Shown piece after piece: positions 56,843 through 64,000 of a stretch of DNA of 64,000 bases (position 1 is the stretch's first letter; every line of letters starts with the position of its first letter). Below the pieces are notes generated by a model. The model was not told the origin of the DNA and ran no database searches. It worked only from the letters and a program-made list of their open reading frames with translations. Made by a program: the position numbers and the translations under genes. Origin of the DNA: Pseudomonas extremorientalis (GTDB lineage Bacteria; Pseudomonadota; Gammaproteobacteria; Pseudomonadales; Pseudomonadaceae); the NCBI RefSeq assembly GCF_001870465.1, contig NZ_MDGK01000003.1, positions 148,290-212,289 of the forward strand, given 5' to 3'.

Positions 56843-59800
56843 TCAGTGAAAATCCCGACTGCGCACATTGATCCCTTCCAACAAGGGCGTCAGGTCGGTC
56901 AGGCGCCCGGCGATCAAGTGCCGCACCTCGCCCACCGCTTCCCAGCGCCCGTCCACCTTCAACAGCCGCGAGCCCACCAGCGCCTGGCGTTGACGCTCGG
57001 CCAAGTCACGCCAGACCACCACATTGAGGTTGCCGAATTCATCTTCCAGGGTGACAAAGGTCACACCGCTGGCAGTCCCCGGGCGCTGTCGACCGGTCAC
57101 CAGCCCCGCGACGCAGACATTACGGCCGTGCTCCACCGTCATCAGTTCATGGGAGCTGCGGCAGCGGCGCTTGCGCAATTCATCCCGCAGCAACGCCAGA
57201 GGGTGCGGCCCCAGGGTCGTGCCCACAGTGGCATAGTCAGCCTGCAGGTCTTCACCCACGGTCGGTGCCGGCAACTCGACCACCGCCTCATCCGGGCTCG
57301 GCAGGCCGGCAAACAGCCCCAGTTGCTTGTGCACGCCGGCCACCGCCCAGCGCGCCGTGTGCCGGTTGTCAGCCAGGGCGCGCAAGGCTCCGGCATCCGC
57401 CAACAAGGCCTGGGCACGTGCATCCAGCCCGGCGCGCTCGTCCAGGTCGGCAATGTCGCTGAACGCTCGACGCAGGCGCGCGGCTTCGATGCGCCGCCCA
57501 TCTTCTTCGCGAAACCCGGAGATCATGCGCAAGCCCATGCGAATCGCCGGTTGTGCACCATCGATGGGCTCCAGGCTGCAATCCCAATCGCTGGCCTGCA
57601 CATCCACCGGCCGGATCTGCAAGCGATGGCGCCGTGCATCCTGCAGGATCTGGTCCGGGCTGTAGAAGCCCATGGGCCAACTGTTGATCAGCGCACAGGC
57701 AAACGCCGCCGGTTCATGGCACTTGAGCCAGCAACTGGCGTAGGTCAGCAAGGCGAAACTGGCCGCGTGGGACTCGGGGAAGCCATAGCTGCCAAAGCCT
57801 TTGATCTGCTCGAAAATCTGCGCGGCAAAGGCTTCGGTGTAACCGTTTTTCAGCATGCCGGTGCGTAGGCGCTGCTGGTGCGGCTCCAGGCCGCCGTGGC
57901 GTTTCCAGGCGGCCATGGAGCGGCGCAACTGGTCGGCCTCGCCGGGGCTGTAGTCGGCGGCGACCATGGCGATCTGCATCACTTGCTCCTGGAACAGCGG
58001 AATGCCCAGGGTGCGTTCCAGAACGGTTTTAAGCTCCGGCGAAGGATAGGTTTCGGGTTCTTCCTTGTTCCGCCGCCGCAGGTACGGGTGCACCATGCCG
58101 CCCTGGATCGGCCCCGGTCGCACGATGGCCACCTCGATCACCAGGTCATAGAATTTCTGCGGCCTGAGCCTTGGCAACATCGACATCTGCGCCCGCGATT
58201 CGATCTGGAACACGCCGATGGTGTCGGCCTTGCTGATCATCGCGTAGGTGGCCGGGTCTTCCTTGGGGAGCGTCGCCAAGGCCAGGTCGCGGTTGCGGTG
58301 ACGGCGCAGCAAGTCGAAGCAACGCCGGATCGCACTGAGCATGCCCAAGGCCAGGATATCCACCTTGAGCAAGCCCACGGCGTCGAGGTCGTCTTTGTCC
58401 CACTGGATGATGGTGCGCTCGGCCATGGCGGCGTTTTCCACCGGCACCAGGGTGTCCAGCGGGTATTCGGAAATCACGAAGCCGCCGGGGTGCTGGGACA
58501 AGTGCCGAGGGAAGCCGATCAACTGCTGGGTGAGCGTGAGCACTCGGCGCAGCAGTGGGCTGTCGGGGTCGAAGCCGCTTTCACGCAAGCGCTCCAGCGG
58601 CGGGGCATCGTCGCTCCAGCGCCCACAGCAGTCAGCCAGGGCGTTGATCTGGTCCGGCGGCAGCCCGAGGGCCTTGGCCACATCGCGTACCGCGCCAGCG
58701 GCGTGGTAACTGCTGACCACCGCCGTCAGCGCCGCGCGGGTGCGGCCGTAGCGCTGGAACACATACTGCAGCACTTCTTCGCGGCGCTCATGTTCGAAGT
58801 CCACGTCGATGTCCGGCGGCTCGTTGCGCTCCCTGGACAGAAAGCGCTCGAACAACAGGCTCGTCAGGCTCGGGTCGATCTCGGTGATGCCCAAGGCAAA
58901 ACACACCGCCGAGTTGGCCGCCGAGCCGCGGCCCTGGCACAGGATCGAACGGCTGCGGGCGAACTGCACAATGTCATGCACCGTGAGGAAATAGCTTTCG
59001 TAGCCCAGCTCGCTGATGAGCGTCAGTTCGTCATGGATCTGCTGCAAGGTCTTGGCGTCGACCCCCTGCGGCCAGCGCTGGGCGATGCCCGCTTCGGTCA
59101 CGGCACGCAGCCAGGATTCGGCGTCGTGGCCGCTGGGCACCAGTTCACGCGGGTAGTGATAGCGCAACTGGCTGAGGTCGAAGGTGCAACGCCGGGCAAT
59201 CGCCTGGGTTTCATCGAGCAGGGCTTGCGGGTACAGCGCGGCCAGGGCATCGAGGCTGCGCAGGTGCCGCTCGCCATTGGGGTGCAGGCGCGTGCCGGCT
59301 TCGGCCACTGGCACGTGATGACGGATGGCGGTCATGGTGTCTTGCAGGGCGCGGCGGCCACGCGCATGCATGTGCACATCGCCACAGGCCACCGCCGGGA
59401 TGTGCAGGCTGGCGGCCAGGTTCAGGCGTTGCTCCAGGTGGCGCGCATCGTCCTGGCCGCAGTGCAGGTGCACCGCCAGCCACAGGCGCCCGGCGAAGGT
59501 GCGGCGCAGCCACTGGATCGAGGCCTGGGTGTCGCCGTCCTCGGCAACCCACAGTGCCAGCAGGCCGGGCAGCGGTTGTTCGAAGTCCTCCTGCAACAGG
59601 CGATAGCGGCCCTTTTCCGCGCGCCGCCGGGCCACGGTGATCAAGCGGCACAGGTGCTGGTAACCGCTGAGGTCTTCCACCAGCAGCACCAGTTTCGGGC
59701 CGTTCTCTAGGCGCATCTCGCTGCCGATTATCAGCGGCAATTCCACCGCCTTCGCCGCCTGCCAGGCCCGCACGATGCCCGCCAGGGTGCATTCGTCAGT

Positions 59801-59914
59801 GATCGCCAGGGCGCTGTAGCCTTGGCGCTTGGCCCGTTCGAACAGCTCCAGCGCACTCGACGCACCGCGCTGGAAGCTGAAGTTGGACAGGCAGTGCAGC
59901 TCGGCGTAATTCAT
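56843..59914 (-). CDS. dnaE2: Error-prone DNA polymerase DnaE2 (ImuC)
   Basis: A 1023-residue C-family polymerase for translesion mutagenesis with ImuA and ImuB. The ATG at 59914 overlaps the imuB stop (ATGA); the N-terminus [20 protein letters not shown] is the PHP domain. Active-site acids are in [20 protein letters not shown] and later in [20 protein letters not shown]. The thumb and finger regions follow, with an OB-fold near the end ([20 protein letters not shown]). Normal length. It is last in the lexA2-imuA-imuB-dnaE2 operon. Confidence 0.95.
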   Translation of the reverse strand: MNYAELHCLSNFSFQRGASSALELFERAKRQGYSALAITDECTLAGIVRAWQAAKAVELPLIIGSEMRLENGPKLVLLVEDLSGYQHLCRLITVARRRAEKGRYRLLQEDFEQPLPGLLALWVAEDGDTQASIQWLRRTFAGRLWLAVHLHCGQDDARHLEQRLNLAASLHIPAVACGDVHMHARGRRALQDTMTAIRHHVPVAEAGTRLHPNGERHLRSLDALAALYPQALLDETQAIARRCTFDLSQLRYHYPRELVPSGHDAESWLRAVTEAGIAQRWPQGVDAKTLQQIHDELTLISELGYESYFLTVHDIVQFARSRSILCQGRGSAANSAVCFALGITEIDPSLTSLLFERFLSRERNEPPDIDVDFEHERREEVLQYVFQRYGRTRAALTAVVSSYHAAGAVRDVAKALGLPPDQINALADCCGRWSDDAPPLERLRESGFDPDSPLLRRVLTLTQQLIGFPRHLSQHPGGFVISEYPLDTLVPVENAAMAERTIIQWDKDDLDAVGLLKVDILALGMLSAIRRCFDLLRRHRNRDLALATLPKEDPATYAMISKADTIGVFQIESRAQMSMLPRLRPQKFYDLVIEVAIVRPGPIQGGMVHPYLRRRNKEEPETYPSPELKTVLERTLGIPLFQEQVMQIAMVAADYSPGEADQLRRSMAAWKRHGGLEPHQQRLRTGMLKNGYTEAFAAQIFEQIKGFGSYGFPESHAASFALLTYASCWLKCHEPAAFACALINSWPMGFYSPDQILQDARRHRLQIRPVDVQASDWDCSLEPIDGAQPAIRMGLRMISGFREEDGRRIEAARLRRAFSDIADLDERAGLDARAQALLADAGALRALADNRHTARWAVAGVHKQLGLFAGLPSPDEAVVELPAPTVGEDLQADYATVGTTLGPHPLALLRDELRKRRCRSSHELMTVEHGRNVCVAGLVTGRQRPGTASGVTFVTLEDEFGNLNVVVWRDLAERQRQALVGSRLLKVDGRWEAVGEVRHLIAGRLTDLTPLLEGINVRSRDFH

Positions 59915-61323
59915 GCAAACCAGCCTTGCAGCCACAACCCATCGCTTTGCCCGACGTTACGAAAGGCCCAGCCTTGCTGGCCGGCGCGGGTCTGGATCAG
60001 GTAGTAGTCGCGGCGGATATCGGCGCCGTCCCACCAGCCCGACTCGATGCGTTCCGGCCCCATGAGGATATTCACGCCGTGTTCGGCCAATAGCGTAGGT
60101 TCGCTCAGCAACCAACCGGGGCGTTGCACCTTGTGCAAGGTCGGGCAGAGGTTTTTGTCGCTCGCCGCTTGCCAGGCGCATTCGGGGCGATGGTCGGCGT
60201 GGAAGCGCAAGCCCTGCACGGCCTCATCGCCGAGACGGGCGCGCAGGCGTTCGCGCAATTGTTCCCACGGCAAGGTCTGTTGCGGGCGGTCGTCGAACAG
60301 GTCCTGGCGCTGCGGCACGAACACCGGCAAATCCTGGGCGACCAGGCGGAAACCGCGTACCGGTGAGGTGACCTGTACCTGCTCCAGGCGACCCCGGGCC
60401 AATTCAAACAGCATCGCCGGTTCGCGCTCGGCGCTGAGCAGGCCAACCTTGATCACCGTGTCCGGCGCCTGGGCGTGTTCCAGGTGCAAGTCAAAGCGCT
60501 GCACGCCACTGTCGCGGCCACACAGGAAGGCCGACAGATCGCCCGTCAGGCGTCGCAAAGGAAACAGCAGCGCCTGATGGGACTGCACGTCGAAATTCAG
60601 CTCGATGCGCACGTCGAATCGGTCCGGGGGCTGATAGAACGCCAAGGCCAATGGGCGCTGCCCGGTCAATGCGTCCAGGTGCTTGAGCAGGTCGGCATCA
60701 AAGCGTCGCGCCAAGGTGTGCCGAGGCAGCGCTTGCACCTGGGCCAGGCGGCGCAGGCCCATGCGCGACAACGCCGTGGCGGCCTGCGGGTCGAGGCCGG
60801 CGCGATCGATGGGCAGCGGCGCCAGGGCCTGTAGCAAGCCGTGATCCTGCACCGCCACACCATCGTAGAAATTCGCCAGCACCCGCGCCGCGGCCGGGTT
60901 GGGCGCAGCGACGATGCGGTGACGAAAACCCAGTTCGGTCAATTCCTGGCGTAAGCGTGCTTCGAACCGCGGCCACGGCCCAAACAGGCCCAGGCTCGAT
61001 TCAATCTCGAACAACAAGGCACGCGGGTAATACAGGCTGACCTGGGAACTGAACTGGTAGGCCCAGGCAGCCAGGAACTGTTGATGGCGCTCGATCTCGG
61101 CGGGGTCGTATTCGACGCTGGCAAAGGTTTTGGTCAGGGCATGCGCCGCCGTCAGGGATTGACCGGGGCGCAGGCCCAGGGCGCGGGCGGCGTCATTGAC
61201 GGTTTGCAGCACGCGCCGCTGTGGCGTGCCGGCCAGCAGGGCCAAGGGTTGGTCCGGTTCGGGGTGCACACGCTGCACCCCGTCCAGCGCCAATTGCGGG
61301 AAGACAATACACACCCAGCGCAT
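59911..61323 (-). CDS. imuB: ImuB, inactive Y-family polymerase subunit
   Basis: ImuB is the Y-family polymerase homologue that lacks catalytic acids and links DnaE2 to the sliding clamp. From the ATG at 61323 (GAGG upstream) it has 470 residues. The family's [19 protein letters not shown] segment is where active Y-polymerases have acidic residues. A candidate clamp-binding stretch is [15 protein letters not shown] (near residue 380). The C-terminal [16 protein letters not shown] is typical. It starts 8 bases after imuA. Confidence 0.93.
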   Translation of the reverse strand: MRWVCIVFPQLALDGVQRVHPEPDQPLALLAGTPQRRVLQTVNDAARALGLRPGQSLTAAHALTKTFASVEYDPAEIERHQQFLAAWAYQFSSQVSLYYPRALLFEIESSLGLFGPWPRFEARLRQELTELGFRHRIVAAPNPAAARVLANFYDGVAVQDHGLLQALAPLPIDRAGLDPQAATALSRMGLRRLAQVQALPRHTLARRFDADLLKHLDALTGQRPLALAFYQPPDRFDVRIELNFDVQSHQALLFPLRRLTGDLSAFLCGRDSGVQRFDLHLEHAQAPDTVIKVGLLSAEREPAMLFELARGRLEQVQVTSPVRGFRLVAQDLPVFVPQRQDLFDDRPQQTLPWEQLRERLRARLGDEAVQGLRFHADHRPECAWQAASDKNLCPTLHKVQRPGWLLSEPTLLAEHGVNILMGPERIESGWWDGADIRRDYYLIQTRAGQQGWAFRNVGQSDGLWLQGWFA

Positions 61324-61330
61324 GACAACC

Positions 61331-61945
61331 TCAGTGCCCCGCCAGGGCAATCGGCGTCGGATGGGCCAGCCCGCCCCGGCACTTGAGCACCCTTACCTGC
61401 GCGGGCTTGGCCTCCACGGCCAGGCGTAACGCCGCGGGCGATGAGTTGACCGACTCACTCAAGGCGCGCCAGGCAAACGCCAGGGTCTGCCCGGTTTCCG
61501 CCGCCACTTGCAGGCGCCGCAGCGCCCGGTCATCGGCCTTGCGCGGCCAGCACAGCACCGCCCCGCAACTGCCGGAACGCAGGCATTGCTCCACCGCCCA
61601 CAGGGCATCGCGTTCCTCGGCCTGGATCACCGAGAGCAGGCGCAGGTCCACCCCGGCGTTCTGCCAGGCATGGGGGTACGGTGTATACGGAGGCGCCACC
61701 AACACAATGCGCTCCCCTGCCTTCGACAAGCGCGCCAGGGTCGGCAGCACCAGTTGCAATTCGCCCACACCTTCCTTGGCCATGAGGATTTCACTCAAGG
61801 CCGCCTCCGGCCAGCCGCCCGTGGGCAGCACCGCGTCCAGCGCCGCCAGCCCGGTGGGATGCACACTGGACGGCGGCGCGGCGGGCCGACCCTTCCAGAC
61901 ACGCCCGCCATTGAACAGCGTGTCCAGCGCAATCACGGCGCCCAT
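61331..61945 (-). CDS. imuA: ImuA, translesion synthesis accessory protein
   Basis: A 204-residue RecA-like accessory protein, of the same size as other ImuA proteins. Sequence landmarks are FNGGRVWKGR, VHPTGLAALDAVLPTGGWPE and LSEILMAKEGVGELQLVLPT. The ATG shares its first base with the last base of the lexA2 stop (TGATG), so the four-gene cassette is translationally linked. Biochemical role in bacteria: partner of ImuB in SOS mutagenesis. Confidence 0.92.
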   Translation of the reverse strand: MGAVIALDTLFNGGRVWKGRPAAPPSSVHPTGLAALDAVLPTGGWPEAALSEILMAKEGVGELQLVLPTLARLSKAGERIVLVAPPYTPYPHAWQNAGVDLRLLSVIQAEERDALWAVEQCLRSGSCGAVLCWPRKADDRALRRLQVAAETGQTLAFAWRALSESVNSSPAALRLAVEAKPAQVRVLKCRGGLAHPTPIALAGH

Positions 61946-62553
61946 CAGCCTTGCCTCACCAAACCGCAGAACACCCCTTCGATGGCCAGGTCCTGGTCGG
62001 GCCCCACCACGATGGGTTGATACGCGGGGTTGCGCGGCAGCAGACGCACGTGGTCGCCACTGCGCTCGAAACGCTTGATGGTCACTTCGCCGTCCAGGCG
62101 CGCCACCACGATCTGCCCGTTCAAGGCCTCGGCACTGCGGCGTACGCCGACCAGATCACCGTCGAGAATGCCGTCCTCGATCATCGAATCGCCCTGCACC
62201 CGCAACAGGTAGTCCGGGGTTTTCGCGAAGGTCGACGGGTCCAGTTGCAGACGGCTGTGCACTTCGGCATCGGCGCCGATGGGCAAACCTGCGGCCACGC
62301 GACCGAGCACCGGCACATCCAGCCATTCCGGGCGCGCCGGCTGGTTGAGCAAACGAATGCCACGCGCCTGATTGGGGTTGACCTCAATAAACCCGGCTTC
62401 GGTCAGCGCCAGCACATGCTTGCGCGCCACGCTGCGCGAGGCAAAACCGAACGCCTCGGCGATCTCGGCGAGGCTGGGAGGCTGGCCTTGTTGCGCGATG
62501 CGGTCGCGGATAAAGGTCAGGATGGCGGTACGGCGGGGGGTTAGAGTCGTCAT
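61945..62553 (-). CDS. lexA2: LexA2 repressor (SOS-type, autocleaving)
   Basis: A 202-residue LexA from the ATG at 62553 (an in-frame ATG at 62562 lies inside the operator). The winged helix-turn-helix is at about residues 20-60 (PPSLAEIAEAFGFASRSVAR). The Ala-Gly cleavage site is in LGRVAAGLPIGAD. The catalytic Ser is in RVQGDSMIEDGIL and the Lys in VVARLDGEVTIKRFE. It heads the imuA-imuB-dnaE2 operon, as in the LexA2 regulon of P. putida. It presumably represses itself and the cassette. Confidence 0.94.
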   Translation of the reverse strand: MTTLTPRRTAILTFIRDRIAQQGQPPSLAEIAEAFGFASRSVARKHVLALTEAGFIEVNPNQARGIRLLNQPARPEWLDVPVLGRVAAGLPIGADAEVHSRLQLDPSTFAKTPDYLLRVQGDSMIEDGILDGDLVGVRRSAEALNGQIVVARLDGEVTIKRFERSGDHVRLLPRNPAYQPIVVGPDQDLAIEGVFCGLVRQG

Positions 62554-62554
62554 G

Positions 62555-62570
62555 GAGTACATTTGTACTC
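62555..62570 (-). promoter_or_regulatory. LexA2 operator
   Basis: GAGTACAAATGTACTC (minus strand) fits the AGTAC-N4-GTACT form of the P. putida LexA2 box. It covers the predicted -10 element of lexA2. Confidence 0.85.
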
Positions 62571-62590
62571 TTGTGGGAAATTTCTGACAA
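62562..62590 (-). promoter_or_regulatory. Sigma-70 promoter of lexA2-imuAB-dnaE2
   Basis: TTGTCA (62590 to 62585, 5 of 6) and TACAAA (62567 to 62562, 4 of 6) are 17 bases apart on the minus strand. Transcription should start near 62555-62553, at or next to the chosen ATG. Confidence 0.65.
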
Positions 62591-62687
62591 TAGCCGCTAG
62601 TCGCGTGATAGCGGACGAGCGTTGTCGAACCGTCCCACATAACCGCCGGATAAGCTCTACTCCCCTCCCCTGCAAACATCCGCAAAG

Positions 62688-62716
62688 TCCCTCGCCTGAC
62701 TACACAGTGCGAGGGA
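62688..62716 (+). other. Hairpin in the leader of the 62764 gene
   Basis: TCCCTCGC (62688-62695) and GCGAGGGA (62709-62716) form an 8-pair stem with a 13-base loop in the gap between lexA2 and the divergent gene. It may be an operator or a leader structure. Confidence 0.45.
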
Positions 62717-62763
62717 TTGCAGATGGCGTTATGGGTTTGGGCTCCGGTTGATGGGGCTGTTTC

Positions 62764-64000
62764 ATGATCGAAGTGACCAGCCAAACCATTGGCTATTTGG
62801 TACTGGCCATCCTGGATTCAAAGACGCGAGACGTCGAATCCGTTATCCGCGACTTCAAGCGCTGCCTCAATCACTACGACGCCTGGGCGGAGAGCTTTTT
62901 CAGCTTTTCGGCGCTGGATATCGAGCAGGTCTTCAAGGTTGGAGATGAAGTGGCACTGGTCGCGCCGATCAACCGCTCCCTGTTTCCCAGCACCACCACC
63001 GCAACCTGCCAGGCAGACGGCACGCTGACCCTGGTGCATATGTTCCAGAGTTCTCGATTTGTGCCGATTGGCGATACGCCCGTGATGGTGCAGCGCATTG
63101 ATCCGAAAGGTGGCCCGCTCGGGGAGCCCCTCCATAAAACCATCGGACCCAGCGGCATTCTCGAAATCAAGGAATGTGATCGTAACCAGCAGTATCGGGT
63201 CAGTTTCTATCCCAACGTTTCCAAGGTGCACTTCAAGGCGCTGTACGCCTCTTATCAGTCGGTTATCGAACCGCTGGAAGGCTGGCTGCGCCGTGAATGG
63301 GCCACCACCTTCGCCGCCTTGTGGAAGGGTTATTCCGAAGCCAATTTTCTCAAGCGCTACCTCTCGCTGCACGAAGCCTACGCACGCGGGTTTAGTGGGG
63401 CGTTGTATTCACTCTGGGACAACATCACGCAGATGCTTCAGTGGTTTCTGGCCCCGCTAAAGCATGCCGAAAAGCTGCTGCATTACCTGAGCCAGGAAGA
63501 ATTCGAAAAGCTGTTGAAGCTCGGCACCGAAAGCATCGCAAAGGGCTTGCTGGTGCTGAGTGATGAGCCGTTGCTGTTCATTTATCTGTCGGCAATGGTC
63601 AGTTGGATGCGGATGTTGCCGCCGCCTTATATGAATGAGCTGCTGGGGGAAATCAGCGCTGAAGTATTGATCAATTTGCTGCTGTGCCTTGCCACGGCAG
63701 GTATGGGGATGGCGGTACGCATCAGTACCAAGGTACTGGGCAGCATCAAGTCTCAACGTGCGCGCAAATGGCTTGAGCACATGGCTGGGCAGTTCGGGAA
63801 ATTTCGTGCGGATGATCACACGCAGGTGGCCAAGCCGATATTGCTCAGTAGCCAGGCGACGACGATCAAGACGATTCCGGATGCGCCGTTGAAGGCCGGG
63901 GATCAGGTGGTTGCCAACGCGGTACCGGTGGTACGCAGCAAGTCCCAGCGAACCGCGTTGGTGCGGCAGGAGACCGTGGATGATGTGCCGGTTTCTGCTC
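62764..64000 (+). CDS. N-terminal part of a large putative effector/polymorphic toxin, cut by window edge
   Basis: An open frame of 412 codons without stop, from the ATG at 62764 (GGGG seven bases upstream). The first 60 residues are helical (MIEVTSQTIGYLVLAILDSK...). A beta-rich domain at about 95-175 follows (LVHMFQSSRFVPIGDTPVMV, SGILEIKECDRNQQYRVSFY). A helical region and one hydrophobic segment near 275-325 (LLFIYLSAMVSWMRML, LINLLLCLATAGMGMAV) come next. The architecture resembles large type VI effectors of Pseudomonas, whose toxic domain is C-terminal and here is not visible. I cannot assign the family firmly. Confidence 0.6.
   Translation, partial: MIEVTSQTIGYLVLAILDSKTRDVESVIRDFKRCLNHYDAWAESFFSFSALDIEQVFKVGDEVALVAPINRSLFPSTTTATCQADGTLTLVHMFQSSRFVPIGDTPVMVQRIDPKGGPLGEPLHKTIGPSGILEIKECDRNQQYRVSFYPNVSKVHFKALYASYQSVIEPLEGWLRREWATTFAALWKGYSEANFLKRYLSLHEAYARGFSGALYSLWDNITQMLQWFLAPLKHAEKLLHYLSQEEFEKLLKLGTESIAKGLLVLSDEPLLFIYLSAMVSWMRMLPPPYMNELLGEISAEVLINLLLCLATAGMGMAVRISTKVLGSIKSQRARKWLEHMAGQFGKFRADDHTQVAKPILLSSQATTIKTIPDAPLKAGDQVVANAVPVVRSKSQRTALVRQETVDDVPVSA

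Noticed and set aside
57878..59710. 610-codon open frame opposite dnaE2
   Set aside because: It is antisense to intact polymerase motifs; composition explains the open frame.
62562..62784. Longer LexA2 start (up to 74 extra codons)
   Set aside because: The extension crosses the promoter and operator; LexA proteins begin close to TTLTPRRTAIL.

Overview
The window looks like chromosome of a fluorescent Pseudomonas, most likely the P. fluorescens group. The reasons are the gene content (an OprD porin, a hydroxybutyrate locus led by a sigma-54 regulator, an HglS-type 2-oxoadipate decarboxylase, a lexA2-imuA-imuB-dnaE2 cassette, a type VI secretion locus), the high GC with a strong G/C third-position bias, and many REP/REPIN palindromes with the core GTGGGAGGGGGCTTGC. 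This is judged from composition and protein families, not from a database search. I saw no tRNA, rRNA, CRISPR array, insertion sequence or prophage.

Layout. 1-8.5 kb: one arm of a type VI secretion locus. tssA-B-C-E-F-G-H runs leftward (tssH is cut by the window edge) and hcp is divergent. 8.5-10.4 kb: aldo/keto reductase, a DUF1543 protein and a small parvulin. 10.5-17.4 kb: a yejABEF-type peptide importer whose last gene overlaps a sigma-54 activator (hbcR-like). 17.7-22.0 kb: GntP-family permease, 3-hydroxybutyrate dehydrogenase and acetoacetyl-CoA synthetase, the pathway that activator probably controls, behind a good -24/-12 promoter. 22.2-25.0 kb: hybrid histidine kinase and a second parvulin. 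25.1-31.7 kb: a leftward catabolic locus (amino-acid-type ABC importer, RidA, IclR regulator, fold-type III PLP dehydratase, KDG kinase) that I read as D-glucosaminate utilisation. 32-34.8 kb: small poorly characterised genes, including a membrane protein followed by a PD-(D/E)XK-like protein. 34.8-50 kb: TerC/CBS/CorC protein, orphan sugar-binding protein with a polyol dehydrogenase, LysR regulator with divergent MFS exporter, SohB, histidine phosphatase with SCP2 protein, GH63 glucosidase, OprD porin, HglS and a YdcH protein. 50.4-52.4 kb: a transketolase. 52.5-62.6 kb: DNA-damage functions (a hybrid kinase overlapping a class II UvrA, then lexA2-imuA-imuB-dnaE2). The last gene, divergent from lexA2 and cut by the right edge, looks like the N-terminal part of a large effector or polymorphic toxin.

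How the parts fit. The glucosaminate reading accounts for all eight genes of that locus: uptake of an amino-sugar acid, PLP-dependent dehydration/deamination to 2-keto-3-deoxygluconate, RidA clearing the enamine intermediate, kinase feeding the Entner-Doudoroff pathway, and an IclR (KdgR-type) regulator. The hydroxybutyrate block forms a second closed circuit (activator, importer, dehydrogenase, CoA ligase). The SOS block is controlled by a LexA2-type operator that sits on the predicted -10 box of lexA2, which would make the message leaderless or nearly so. REP elements cluster from 17.4 to 28.2 kb and fall at gene boundaries of both catabolic loci.
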